Shown here piece by piece: positions 23,247 through 34,797 of a stretch of DNA of 64,000 nt. Made by a program: the position numbers and the translations under genes. The DNA is taken from the NCBI GenBank assembly GCA_032871835.1, contig CM065301.1:10424413-10488412 (forward strand). Reading direction: 5' to 3'. The notes under the pieces were generated by a model. The model ran no database searches. It was given only the letters and a program-made list of their open reading frames with translations, and had not been told where the DNA came from. Every line of letters starts with the position of its first letter. The first letter of the stretch is position 1. This stretch comes from Dipteronia dyeriana (taxonomy: Eukaryota; Streptophyta; Magnoliopsida; Sapindales; Sapindaceae).

Positions 23247-25800
23247 TTGTCCACATCTTCTACACGATTGTGTAGTTGTCCTCTCCGAAGACGAGACATG
23301 TAGACCACCCCCCCTCGGGCGTTCTGCTTGTCTCCTGGAGATTGTATTCAAAATCACCCTTTGACCAATATCAGATGGCACAACCCAAGTGGAAGGATGT
23401 CCAACCAACCGGCATAATAGGAATTGAGTACGCGTCAATAAGTGTCTGTCTCTTGTAATAGTCCGAACACAAAGATGTGAAATCCAATTTTTGCTCCCTA
23501 CAAAAAACATTGAAAACGATGAGCTTCATGTTTCAGTTATAGTCACCGCACACTAAAACTTGTAAGTAATGTGCCTTGGGGCCGTGAGTGCGTGAGAATA
23601 TGGAAAATGATCTATTTAGAATTTGTTGTAAGTACAGGTCTTCCGGGGTAAGTCAACAATCCACTGTTTTTCAGCCGTTTGACCGAGAAAATATTCCAAT
23701 CTACTGGATTTACGGTCATAAAACCATACTTCTCCACAAGTTTTAAGATCACAAGATGTGCTGCGTTGGTCAACAGATGACACATGGATTGTGCAGCTCT
23801 ATAGCGATCGTGAAACCACCGTTGTAGCATATTCATAATGAACTCAGCCAGAGTCAACATAGGCAGTTGTCGTGCAAATTTCAGGCATGAGTTTATGCAT
23901 TCTACAGCATTTGTTGTCATCACCCTGTACCTTCTTTCAGGGCAGTGTACACAAGACCACTTGTGTGGACAGACATTAATTACATAATCATATGCATTAT
24001 GGTGCAAGTTTCTTAACTCTTCCAATTGTCGGTTATATTCAAACTCGGTGTACGCGCGGGATGCTTTGTCTATTATTGCGGCAACATCCTTATGTGATAT
24101 CACTTCTTAATATTTTCAGAAAAGTGCCAGCAATATATGGTATGAGTGGCATAAAGGAACACTTTAGAAATCCCTGTTTCAATGCTTGCATGCCTATTGA
24201 AAATGAAAATCAGCTCATCAATATGACCTAGGGCGCCCTTCAAGTAATCCAAAAACCACTCCCATGAAAGGTTATTTTCTGAGTCGCCGTACCCAAAAGC
24301 AATTAGATACACATGTTCATTCCTATCTTGTGTTATTGCAACAAACATTGTACAACCGAATTGTCCCTTCAAATGGGTACCATCAACGGTAATTACTAGA
24401 CGCATACACGTCCGGAATCCTCTAAGTGAGGCACCAATCGATATGAAAAAGTAGAGGAGTTTACCATCTTCATCGCACTGTAAGTCAGTGATTGTACCGG
24501 ATTTTTTCGTTCCAAAATGTAACCGAATGATAAAAGCAGTTTGAAGGTTTCCTCATGCGTTCCATAGGTCAGCGACAACGCATAATCGAGGGCGGCATGT
24601 GCCTTACTGTACATGATTTGGATTCCATACATTGATTTCATGTTGGCGATTATGTCCTTCAGACTCATTAGTCGACCATCTTGTTGTTGAAGTCTATGTG
24701 CAACCACTTCTCCAATTATGACTGCACTAGCTTGACAAGTGTGTTCGTTGATAAAAAATTTTACTTGAAAGTATGTCCCTTCATCTCTCCTCACCGCTCT
24801 TAACTTCCACGTACAATTTTCCATCAAACAAACTAGATGTAATGTTGTCTTATTGAACCTTTTCACCTTCCACTCGAAATTTTGCCGTATTGCAAAATGA
24901 CCTACTAATCTCTTCAAATCCTTTTTTGTTGGAAAAAATTTACCCTTTATATATCATGCTTGTAGCTCCATCTTCAACCAAGTTCCTAGTTATACCTATA
25001 CCAAACGAGTATAATTCTGTTCCTAGAATAACTCATGTTGTGGCATTATTAGAATCATATGGAGTTACATTAGCCCGGACCTCGGAGGTCACAACTATAT
25101 CTGGTGCACTATAACTAAATCTGTGTACATGTCTTATACATCTTTCCGTTTAGACGAGTTATTCATCATCCTCATTATTTTCTACATTATCTACCAGATT
25201 TAAATTTTCTTCATTATCCACCTCATGAATCGGCCCAACATTCGGTGTTGTATTCTATTCATTGTTGATGTCATTGTAGATCTCATTGTATTGGTGGTTG
25301 TACTGCCTACCATTCATCTCAATTTGATAACCAAAGACATCGTTGAATTGAGGTCCCAATATATTAGCATGGTCGGCTACTTCCGGTGAGACAACACACA
25401 TGTTTTCCTAACCATCAATCCCACTTCTTTCTGTGAACAACCGGTTACTTCCGTCTGACGATCAAAATTGTTGGGTGTTATCACGATGAGGGATATCTTC
25501 ACCAATGACACTTCATGCTGGCCTCTCGATTAGACTAACACATATCTTCCCCTAGCATAAACCGAACATCGTCATCGTTTCTTATAAATGTACGACATCG
25601 TTAACACTGTATTTGTTCTCATCATACTTCACAACGATTTGCATGATCGACACCAGTTCATCGTAAGTCATATTCTTTAACACATACAAACTTTGGTTAT
25701 CAGAACCTAAATACCTATGACTTTCGTCGGGTAATTGCTCTTATCAACCGTTGTAAGATATGACTATTCTCACCTTATCTATTGTCCTATCAAAATCATC
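23247..25800 (-). pseudogene. MuDR-type MULE transposase (decayed, C-terminally cut)
   Basis: Reading right to left, pieces in changing frames give a PB1-like N-terminal domain (VRIVISYNG, MTYDELVSIMQIVVKYDEN, about 25760-25600), an acidic Asn-rich linker, the DNA-binding domain (RLVGHFAIRQNFEWKVKR, then CTWKLRAV), the catalytic core (VITVDGTHLKGQFG, ENNLSWEWFLDYL) and the start of a SWIM finger. The second catalytic Asp, in family form ISDRHAS, is Asn here (IFNRHAS). The SWIM region reads TYNKF with a Cys to Tyr change, and the C-terminal CCHC knuckle stops after CRRCGQP where array 1 begins. Several frameshifts and stops (for example near 24405 and 24396) also break it. It once cut and joined element ends in the nucleus; this copy cannot. 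Confidence 0.85.
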
Positions 25801-25829
25801 ATCAACAACCTATGATTTCCATCGGGATC

Positions 25830-26215
25830 AAGCTTTTATTGTACATGATCAAACTTTTTTTGTACATGATCGAGCTTTTTTGAACTTGATCGAGCTTTTT
25901 TTTGTGAGGGACCGAGCTCTTTTTGTACATGATCGAGCTATTTTGAATATGGCTCAAGCTTTTTTAAAATATGGCTCGAGCTTTTTTTTTTTAAGGATCA
26001 AGCTTTTTTTACATGATCGAACATTTTTTGTACATGCTCGAGCTTTTTTATGAGGGATTGACCTTTATTGTAATTGATAGAGGTTTTTTTATACGGGATC
26101 GAGTTTTTTTTTGTGAGGGATCGAGTTTTTTTTTTGTGAGGGATCGAGTTTTTTTTACATGATTGAGTTTTTTTTATGAGGGATCGAGCTTTTTTAAAAT
26201 GCTTTTGAGCTTTTA
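25830..26215 (+). repeat. TCGAG/T-tract array 2 of MULE-B
   Basis: Units such as GATCGAGCTTTTTTTTGTGA repeat with a spacing of about 20-25 bp upstream of the transposase start. The core and strand are the same as in array 1, so the two arrays are in direct, not inverted, orientation. Confidence 0.8.
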
Positions 26216-26650
26216 TGTCCAAGATTTTAAACTTGTATACACCACTTCAAATCAATTCAGTCAAATGTAAATACCGCTCCGAAATATTAAAAAATGCTCG
26301 GACCAATGTAACAAAATCTTGGACACATTTACAACTCGTAGACATATAAAAAACAATAGAGACAAAATGTTCATACATTGTTAAACCACACAGAAATGCA
26401 TGAAAAAATAAAAATGAAGATCAGAAATATTTGTTTACATTCTTATGCAATATCTGGAGAGAGACTCGTTTTTTGGAGAGATAGAGGAGTAGCTGATTGA
26501 TTTTCAGACAACTTTTTGGAGAGAGAGGCTCTTAAAGAATAAAGAATCGATTATTTAAGGGCAATTTCGGTAGTTCACCATAATATGTGACTTTTAAACT
26601 GGTGACATCACTGCAACTCACCAAAAAAAAAGTGACATTTCTCACCATTT

Positions 26651-26859
26651 CCACATGAAATAAAACCATAAACAAAAGAAACAACCATTCCAAAGAATGC
26701 CATATGCCATGGCAATTTCTCTGAACCCTGGAAATGAAAATAATCATCAAAAAAGAAAAAATCTTTTGCATGACCTTTTCTTCTCTTCACAGAATAATTC
26801 ATTAAAAATCGGAAGCAAAAACTAATTAGAAGAAGAAGATTGAGAAAATTATATGTAAA

Positions 26860-26911
<52 letters not shown>

Positions 26912-26965
26912 AAGATTGAGTAGACATCACACCCACGCTAAGAGAAAATCTTGGAGTCAACCAGA
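26651..26965. other. Spacer with (AT)n microsatellite
   Basis: AT repeats fill 26864-26908. The rest is AT-rich without a gene. Confidence 0.6.
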
Positions 26966-28166
26966 TAGGGGCGAAATTGGGACCGACTATGGTGGGTTGT
27001 AGCCCACCCCAGTTTTCTGAAGAAAAAAAAGTGGTTTTTCTATGGTTCTATATATATCTCCTTTAGTTTGAAGTCCACCCCCGTCCAATTCCAATTATAA
27101 CTTAATTTACTATATTTTTTTCTTATTTTATTAACAACCCAATACCTTTAAAATTAGGAATTAGGAATCAAACCAATTCAAGCCCATTCATTTCCTTAAC
27201 ATGTGAAAAATCAAATTGGAAATTTTAACCCTTTCATAATTCAAAACTCAATTGGGAAATTTTAAACCCTTGACAAGTAACAACAAAGCAAACGCAAAAG
27301 CAATAGAGTTGCCGTATAAGTCATAACTTCATCTCGAAGTCTCCAACTGTCTTCGCTCTTCACTATCAAAGAATTTCAATTTTATTTCATAGCTTTTAGA
27401 TTTGTAGAGGTATACAGACCTCGGTAAGAAAAAAAAAAGTAAGTTATTTTAATTTTATTTTTAAATTTATATTGTAAAATTAACTATAGAATTGAGATGA
27501 TAATTTTGATATTTATTGATTATGTTGAACAACCCAGGTGATTACGTTGTGATGAATTAGTTGTGATGAAAATTAATTGTTTTTTTGCTCTATTTTGGAA
27601 CTTTTGTCTCTGTTTTGTTTTTTTGTGGGGTTTGCTTGTGATTATGTCTTGGCTCCTTGTTTTTCTAGTGTGTGTTTGTGCAATTGTCCCCCTCGTTTGG
27701 TGTTAACTTTCCCTCTTTCCACAGCAAGTATAGAACGTGCATTTCGGCTATGAAACTTGTCAAAACTTCATTGTGTACAAGATGGATGACGAGTTTCTTG
27801 AGAATTGTATGGTTGTTTATATTGAAAGAGAACTTGTTGATACAACTGATTCAGATTCGGTAATAGATACTTTTGTTTCTTTGAAGCCTCGGAAGTCAAA
27901 ATTTAAGTTGGATCTTATTGTATTTACGCTGCATGCGTATTTCCTTTTTATTTTCTTGTATTTTTTTCTTGGTTAGAATATGTATCTGAGGGTACTGTTC
28001 ATTATGTCATCTGACTAGGTGTACTTTTTTATTTTATTCAATGAAAATTGTCTCGTACCGTCGAGATTCTCAATCAAAATGATTTGTTTTTATTATATCA
28101 TATAATTTTTTATCTATATGAAATTGTCTACAACTCATCCATTAAAAATTTCTGGTTTCGCCCCTG
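26966..28166 (+). mobile_element. hAT-type element with transposase remnant
   Basis: The terminal inverted repeats are TAGGGGCGAAATTGGG at the left and, on the other strand, CAGGGGCGAAACCAG at the right. Flanking octamers CAACCAGA (26958-26965) and CAACCGGC (28167-28174) match at six of eight bases, the right length for hAT target duplications. Inside is one exon of a hAT dimerisation domain. At 1201 bp it is an internal-deletion derivative. Confidence 0.8.
27725..27910 (+). pseudogene. hAT transposase C-terminal dimerisation (hATC) exon remnant
   Basis: After an acceptor-like TTTCCACAG the sequence gives IERAF, then AMKLVKTSL in another frame, then MDDEFLENCMVVYIEREL and DSDSVIDTF. This order matches the hATC domain at the end of plant hAT transposases of the TTF zinc-finger type. 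At least two frameshifts break it, and no other transposase domain is present. A minus-strand relative lies at 50632-50850. Confidence 0.7.
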
Positions 28167-28633
28167 CAACCGGCAGTAGAGTTCCAAGTATTGGGATTTT
28201 CTAGAAAACAATGCTACTTTTTAGACATAGAAATCCACGTTTCATTGATTACAACTACTTGGTGGATGTAATTGATGATTTAGATTCATTCATTTTTTTA
28301 CAACAATCAAAATAGTGAATTGATTAATAGTTTTTGGTGGTGTACTTACTAACTAATTATCCTTTTAGTAATTTTACTCAAGAGTATTATTGGATTTGTG
28401 CAAATATTGTCACTCTATTTTGCTCTCTCTTGATCAATCATGTTATGTGGGTTGTGTCATCTAAAAGGAATATCGACGAGTTAATATGGCCGGGTCACTT
28501 TTCCCCGGTGTCCACATTAGTAGTGGCATTTGACAAATCCAAAGATGCAGTGTAGACATTCATGTCTTTCTTTTTGTGCCGAAGATATTGTGTGAAGTTC
28601 TTTCGAGGTCTTTAATGTATGCAAAATCTTTAA
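28167..28633. other. Spacer with a MULE-end-like motif
   Basis: ATTTGTGCAAATATTGTCACT at about 28396-28416 resembles the ends of MULE-B and MULE-D, and it too is preceded by ATTATTGG. It may be a solitary terminus. There is no gene. Confidence 0.35.
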
Positions 28634-29281
28634 TGTTATAAGCATGGAATCCACATTCTCCACATTGGTATGATATTATCCGTTTTGGGTCTAAGCCGGT
28701 ACAGATTTGTATTTGAGACTTTATCTAAGAGGCCTCATACCAATAAAGATAATGTCCATTCTTATATACCTATGATCATCCTCAAGTCTAGCAAATGTGG
28801 GACTTTGGTCGTACACCCAGTAATCCTCCCTTCGAACAAAGGATTCTCATGGTTCAAGCCTCCCCTTAAACGACCATCTACATGTTTATCTTCCCCATAT
28901 ACTAGGACGATCACACGCTTCATCGAGGTCACTCCTCTCCACTGCGTTGTGGGAAACACACCTTACGTGAAACACTAGAGCACGACCTGTCTCGAGAGCT
29001 CACATAAATATATCGCGAGCTAAGTGGAGCCCACCACGTCTTTATTTTGTTCGATTACATCTGGCTAAGTTTAGGGCAAGGTTCTGATACCAATTGTTAT
29101 AAGTATAAAACCTACATTATCCCTATTTGTATGATAGTGTCTGGTTTAGGCCTAAGCCCACACGAATTTGCTTTTGGGACTCACCCAAAAAGCCTTATAC
29201 CAATGAAGATAGTGTCTATACTTATATACCAAAGATCATCTCATATCTAGCCAATGTAGGACTTTAGTTGCACACTCAACA
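28634..29281 (-). mobile_element. TRIM (terminal-repeat retrotransposon in miniature)
   Basis: Two ~188-bp direct repeats (28634-28822 and 29095-29281), starting TGTTATAAG on the plus strand and ending in CA or a decayed form, enclose 272 bp. Next to the right repeat, 29080-29094 is the complement of TTGGTATCAGAACC, one base from the usual initiator-Met tRNA primer site, which sets the element on the minus strand. A purine-rich stretch on the minus strand adjoins the other repeat (about 28823-28842). TTTAA before and TTCAA after match at four of five bases. No protein is encoded. Confidence 0.85.
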
Positions 29282-29299
29282 TTCAAGGCTTCAACTGAA

Positions 29300-29490
29300 C
29301 TTTTATTTGACAAAAAATTCAAGTGCCTCCAAATTGATTAGGGAGGTGCATATGAATATCGATAGCTCTAATTCCTTGTTTTGAACTATACATACGGTAT
29401 CCTTTTTAAGCACCATTGCACTCACACTTACCAACAAAACATCATGCTTAGCCGAATGGGAGCACAATGTGACACATCATTGAAAATAGG
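29300..29490 (+). pseudogene. Copia integrase fragment
   Basis: Plus-strand pieces recall the integrase core of plant copia elements: KCLQID.GG near 29312-29335 (family IK.LQSD.GGEY) and HTYQQN followed by ERK-like and HIIE-like remains near 29425-29485. It is badly decayed and isolated. Confidence 0.45.
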
Positions 29491-30039
29491 GATATTATGA
29501 AAATCATCCTCGTAGTTTGAGGTATATCGTCATTTGGTACATTGGCTTTGAGTATTGTTTTTTTAGTCCAAACCATTACTGTTATTTGGTTTTTTAGTCC
29601 TTATCGTCCAATTCTGTTGGGTTCCATTAAATCATTAAGGGTCTAATGGTAAATGCAGTGTTGAAATTAACAAGTAATGTTAAATTGAAATAAACTTAAT
29701 TATAAAATAGTAAGAACACAATAAGGAATCAGAAGATGGATATCATATAAATATGATATTTTATTCACTTCTCAATTGTATTTACAATTTTGTGAGACCT
29801 CTCTTTTATAGACTAACAATATAGTAGTTATAAACTTGAAAAGACACGAGCAATAAACTTGAGAATGAATAGAGCCATAAACATGATAATAAATGGTATC
29901 ATAAACTTGAAAATAAATTGGGGAAGGTGAAGGATGATAAGTTATATTGTAAGATTGGATGGATATTCACTTATGTTAACTGACACACATTTGAAGGGCA
30001 TTTGAAAACCCCATTCTATAAAGTTCTCTCCCAACTATC
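29491..30039. other. Spacer
   Basis: No gene is seen. The part at 29520-29660 resembles the non-coding sequence often found at retrotransposon ends, but I cannot name it. Confidence 0.35.
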
Positions 30040-30407
30040 GAATACCAGGCAACTCTACATCTTCCAAGTATTTTCTGATCGGGGTCATCCAGGTAACCTG
30101 TCTTTCTTCAACTACTTCAATCATTAACTCTTCCTCTTATCTGATGATGAGTTTCTTTAGATAAGCCACTAGGATTGCCTTAAACCAGATGCCTATAGTT
30201 GTTGATGCCAATCTTGATAGAGCGTCGACTTTCTTATTTTTCTCTCTCGGGATCTGAGTGATTCTGTAAGTCTTAAACCTCCCGAGTAAGGCCTTAGATA
30301 TCTATAGATAGACAGTCATCTTATTGTCCTTCACTTAGTACTCATCTAAGATTTGGTTGACCACAACCTGTGAATCACTGAATATTTCTAACCAATCTGC
30401 TCCCAGT
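30040..30407 (-). pseudogene. Ty3/gypsy (Tat-like) polyprotein: end of the second RNase H, downstream of the copia insertion
   Basis: Read on the minus strand from 30407: ADWLEIFSDSQVVVNQILDE, then MTVYL, IPREKNKKVDALSRLAS, with stops. This is the second half of the archaeal-type RNase H that Tat-lineage gypsy elements carry after the normal one. The first half lies at 40041-40200, across the copia insertion. When one copy of the 5-bp duplication is discounted the two halves are in the same frame. No integrase core was found further down. Confidence 0.8.
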
Positions 30408-31864
30408 TGTTAGGGTTTATGCCCTAAAGATCTAATTTGTAAATGGATTTATGAAATAAATAAAAGGAAAAGTTCAATTCATTTTTGTTGTGTTGTTTAT
30501 TTTATAACTTGTACATATATTTAACATCCAAGATTGTCAGATGTAATCTCGAACTGTGTATATGAGTGTCATATACAGATGGATACAGTAAGAGACGCAT
30601 AATCTAAAAAGTCCATAGATAGCAAATAAAGATGGGTATTTTATTTGTGGTTAATCTATAGCTGCAGTCCATTCCGTAATGTACGATAATTTTGATTCTA
30701 TCCAGAATCATTCATATGAGATATGAGAATGGAGGCACCTTGTATGATGTGATCATATAGGACTGGGCCATGATCTATACGAATCTCTCACCAAGATCCG
30801 TTTACCTATGAGATTCATATATATATCAACTAATGATGGCGATATGTGGGTGATCTTAATCCTGAGTGTTTTATCGACTCCTTCAGGTTAGATCGTGGTC
30901 TTTGATATACCATGGGTAAGGTCAGATGTAGTTCCTTATACATAATAGTGGAATTCACTCCTTCTTGTGTGAAGTAGACGGTAGTTCCCTTAAGGGTTGA
31001 TTCGAGGCTTAGACAATATGAGCACTCTCCTAGTTCCGTAAGGAAATAGGATTTATTGTTCATTATAGAATCAACGGTACTTAAAGGATATATGTAATTA
31101 GAAGAGTATAACAAACATTATGACCCAGCTCTAATTATGAAATACTGTGGAGGATCACACCATGTGTAATAGTTATATCGATGGATACCGAGTTGTATCG
31201 GTTTATGTAAAAGCGTCTACAGTTGAGGGAGTGCAGCTTCGGATTTTTAGTGGAATAACACCGGAGTTAATAATCAATGAATATTAATTAAAGAGTTTAA
31301 TTAATGATTCCGATGATTATTGGAGCTCAAAATACTGTGGGTCCATTATGTCCCCTTCCTAGCCCGATCGATTTAGGTAACAAGGGTCATGGTTAATTAA
31401 TTGGACTGTACAATTAATTGTGTTACAAAAGTGACACGTATATATTCGGAAATTAATTAAATAATGAGATTGTGTAATTATTGAATGTTAATAGTTAAAT
31501 TAATTAAATAATTAGATTATTTAATTATATTGATAATTATGAATTATTACTTAACTATTAATTGGAAGGTGTTAGTTGATATATGGATATAGGAGAAGAT
31601 AAAATAATAGGATTATTTTATTTTACTAAATCATTTGTCTAAGTATTTGAATTTAAGTTTAAATTTAAAATACTTATTATCACTTTTAATATATTAGATA
31701 TATTTAAAAAGGATAATTAAAAGATATATATCAATTATAACACAAGAGATTGCATTGGATGCAAATTGGTGTGTATACATATATAAATGTTATGGGATAC
31801 AAACAAGTATAGATATAGATTGAAAAAAAAGAAAAAAAAATATACATTTTTATTTGTGTGCAGG

Positions 31865-31900
<36 letters not shown>

Positions 31901-32498
31901 GAAACAAGGTGTGATGTGTTTTTTTTTTTTAGTTTTGAGAAAAAATTTGTTTTTTTTGTGCACCTGATATATATGCAAAAGACAAAAAAAAAAACATATG
32001 TGTGCTTTGTGTGCAGTGAAATATATATATATATATATATATATCAAAAACAATATATTTTTGTACAAGATGCAATTCATGTGTGCATGAAATCAATACA
32101 CCAAATTGAGAAGAAAGAGTTTCTTCAAGTATTTTTCAACATCCTCCATTCAAGTTCCTGAGACCGTGATGTGTCCACACACAGTTACCAGTTCCGGGAG
32201 ATAGCGAGGAAGATCGAGTGGTTTAGACATGAGCACATCGTAAAGTGAAGGAGTCTTCAAACGTTGGTAAGAGTGGTTCAGACAGGAGCATATCAAGAAG
32301 TGAAGGAGCCTCCAAACGTTAGTAAGATTTTCTTCTACTTATTATATTGATTACAATTTCCCGGGATTACATATTATATGTATTAGTTTCGAAAAATAAT
32401 TACGATCCCACGTTCACTGGTCCCAGATATAAATTATGATCTGTATAAAAATTTTAGAACGTAGTTTTGCTGCGTAACTGGTGAACGGGGTTCCAGCA
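30408..32498 (+). repeat. Copia-1 5' LTR
   Basis: It begins TGTTAGGG and ends TTCCAGCA. TATATAAAT at 31780-31788, with TATATAAGT at the matching place in the 3' LTR, is a likely TATA box. AT microsatellites sit near 31868-31895 and 32021-32044. It lacks about 55 bp near 30930 that the 3' LTR has (about 38412-38468). Confidence 0.92.
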
Positions 32499-32499
32499 A

Positions 32500-32513
32500 T
32501 TGGTATAAGAGCC
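32500..32513 (+). other. Copia-1 primer binding site
   Basis: TTGGTATAAGAGCC follows the LTR directly and differs by one base from the TGGTATCAGAGC site complementary to initiator Met tRNA, the usual primer of plant copia elements. Confidence 0.85.
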
Positions 32514-34033
32514 AATTTTATTTTAAGAACAGGAAATTGTTTTTGATGCTCCTGTATGTATGATTGTGTAGGCACAATTTAAATTGACTTTATGTTGTTT
32601 TTGTATATATATATATACATATTAATTTACAAAAACATGATTGATCGTTAATTATATGGTACTGTGGATTTAGGTTTATGAGTTGTATTTTTTTAATGTT
32701 TTTTTTTACTGTTATTGTATTGTAAAAAAAAAATTGTGACCTATATTGAAAACCTGAAAAAATCGCGAAGAAGGATTCATGAGATGAATCAGAGTGACCT
32801 GAAGAGACTGGAAGACTCGAAAATTACAAGGAGACCAAGGAATGCCTTGGGAAATTTTTTGTAATTTTAGATTCCAATTTTTTTTAGGTTAAATAATCCA
32901 CAGTACTCGGTCAATTCATGTATGCTTTATATTATGTGATGGTGAAAGCATTGTCATGCATACGTATGTCATTTAGATTAGATGTGCCTACACAAATATA
33001 TTTGATATGTCATACATGCATCATAGCCTGATATTTTATGTATTTTTTTAATGTGATTAAAATGGGTAATACACATAATTGGCTATGAATAATGAGATTA
33101 GTTTTTTAATGTTTAGAAAACTTGGTAATTCTCATTAATATTAATCTAGTTATTAAAGAGTTTAATAAGTTAGATTAATAGGATCATTTGTTGTATTAGG
33201 ATTAATATAATTAATTACCTAATAATAAATGATCCAAATAAAGTGTTAGGGTTTTAATAGTTAAAACTTGGTAAACACTAACATAATAATCTAACCCTAG
33301 TAAATAGTTTACAAAGGCTTATATTATTCACTAATAGATTAGATTTTTAATTGTTAAAAATCATTAATAATTTATTAGTTAATTAGAATTTGGTTCTAAT
33401 TAGTTAATACGCTAGATAACTTGATTAAAGTTAGTCGTTTAATCATGTAGAGTCTAGGTGCATTAACGGTTAATATAAAACCCTAATTTTAAAATAGTGA
33501 GTGGGAAAGGGAAATATGACATATATATCTCGCGACCTCCATCATTAGTTCAACACCGTGAGATCCAAGTAGGGCCTCGTGATGGCCTCGTGATGGCTTT
33601 GCTTTCGTCATTCATAAGGAGGGTTTCCACAAAGGTCAATACCAAGGTTGACTTCCTAACGAATAGAATTTCTGAGGGTATTTCGAGATTGACCGACCCT
33701 AAAGAGGCAATTCTCGAGTTAAGCTCGTAAGATCTGAAATGATGGGTTAAACTCACGAAGGTTTTGATTAAGTTTGTTAATTAAAAACCTGACTGAATGA
33801 ATGATGGTTGAATGATATGGAATAAGAGTTATTCTAGAATATCATTTGATTGAGAATGTCTAGGTCTAGCATGCAAAGACTTGACCGACCCTAAGACGAC
33901 ACTTCTTTGCGGTATGTTGGATTGTCGTGGTATAGCAACTAGTTTTAGGGTAGTTCTAGTTCGTTAAACATGTTCATGCATCATATTTAAATTTATGCAA
34001 AAGCACTCCCATTTGTTTTAAATAAATGATTGA
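32514..34033 (+). other. Copia-1 untranslated leader
   Basis: This is a long AT-rich leader. An open frame at 33497-33730 resembles nothing I know. Confidence 0.5.
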
Positions 34034-34795
34034 ATGAATGTTTTATTCATTTCAGCGATACTGTCTTCTGCATTACTTCAAATTCTTGCAAACGATAAAT
34101 TAACTGGTGATAACTACACTAAGTGGAAACTTAACATTAATGCAATATTGGTCACCAAAAACCTCAAGTTTGTGCTTATGGAGGAATGTCCTCCAGCGCC
34201 TGCTGCCAATGCCACACGAACTGTTTGTGAGGCATACGAGAGATGGGTCTTATCTACTGAGAAGGCCTGAACATATATGTTGGCTTCTATAACAGATGTG
34301 CTTGTCACAAAGCATGAAGCAATGACTTCAGCATTCGAAATCATGGAGTCATTGCAAGCTATGTTCGGGCAGCCCTTCGAGCAAAAGCGACATGAAGTTG
34401 TTTGTTCTGCTATGCTCACTCGTATAAATAAAGGTACGTCAGTTCGGGAACATGTCCTGAGCATGATGTCCTACTTCAACAAGGCAGAAGTCAATGGCGG
34501 GGCCATTGACGAACCCAGTCAAGTGAGCATCATACTAACGACTCTTTCGAAGAGTTTCGATCAGTTTAAGAACAACTACGGGATGAACAAGTTAAGGTTC
34601 AATCTCGCACAATTGCTAAATGAGCTCACTAGACCGGAGAGGCAAATATTGCCAAACCATCTTCCTACTGTAATAATAAGAAGAGAAAGAGGTCTACTGG
34701 GAAAGCGAAGGGTAAGCCCAAACCCAAGAAAGGCCAAAGCAAGAAGAAGTCCAAGAAAAGTAAATATGATTTACTTGTTCTTGAGTCTTGTTTAG
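34034..34795 (+). pseudogene. Copia-1 gag
   Basis: LTGDNYTKWKLNINAIL, TPAANATRT-like and ERWVLSTEKA motifs, then LASITDVLVTKHEAM and FNLAQLLNEL, match the gag of a widespread plant copia group; a basic KPKPKKGQSKKK stretch closes it in another frame. Gag forms the particle that packages the RNA. TGA at 34268-34270 stands where relatives have Arg (CGA), and a frameshift near 34660 separates the basic tail. No zinc knuckle was seen. Confidence 0.8.
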
Positions 34796-34797
34796 TA

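Larger units (their letters stand above)
22310..26650 (-). mobile_element. MULE-B: Mutator-like element with transposase, Ulp1 gene deleted
   Basis: The left end (GTTGTGCAAATATCACCACT) is nearly the same as the left end of MULE-D at about 56929. The right end resembles that of MULE-A. The order is left end, a leader with a GTAAG donor (22544), array 1, truncated transposase on the minus strand, array 2, right end. Compared with MULE-D, everything from the leader intron through the Ulp1-like gene to the transposase zinc knuckle is missing. The exact ends and target duplication are unresolved. Confidence 0.75.

Noticed and set aside
31787..32161. A 124-codon frame rich in Tyr, Ile and Lys
   Set aside because: It is read through T and AT microsatellites of the copia LTR and has no protein character.
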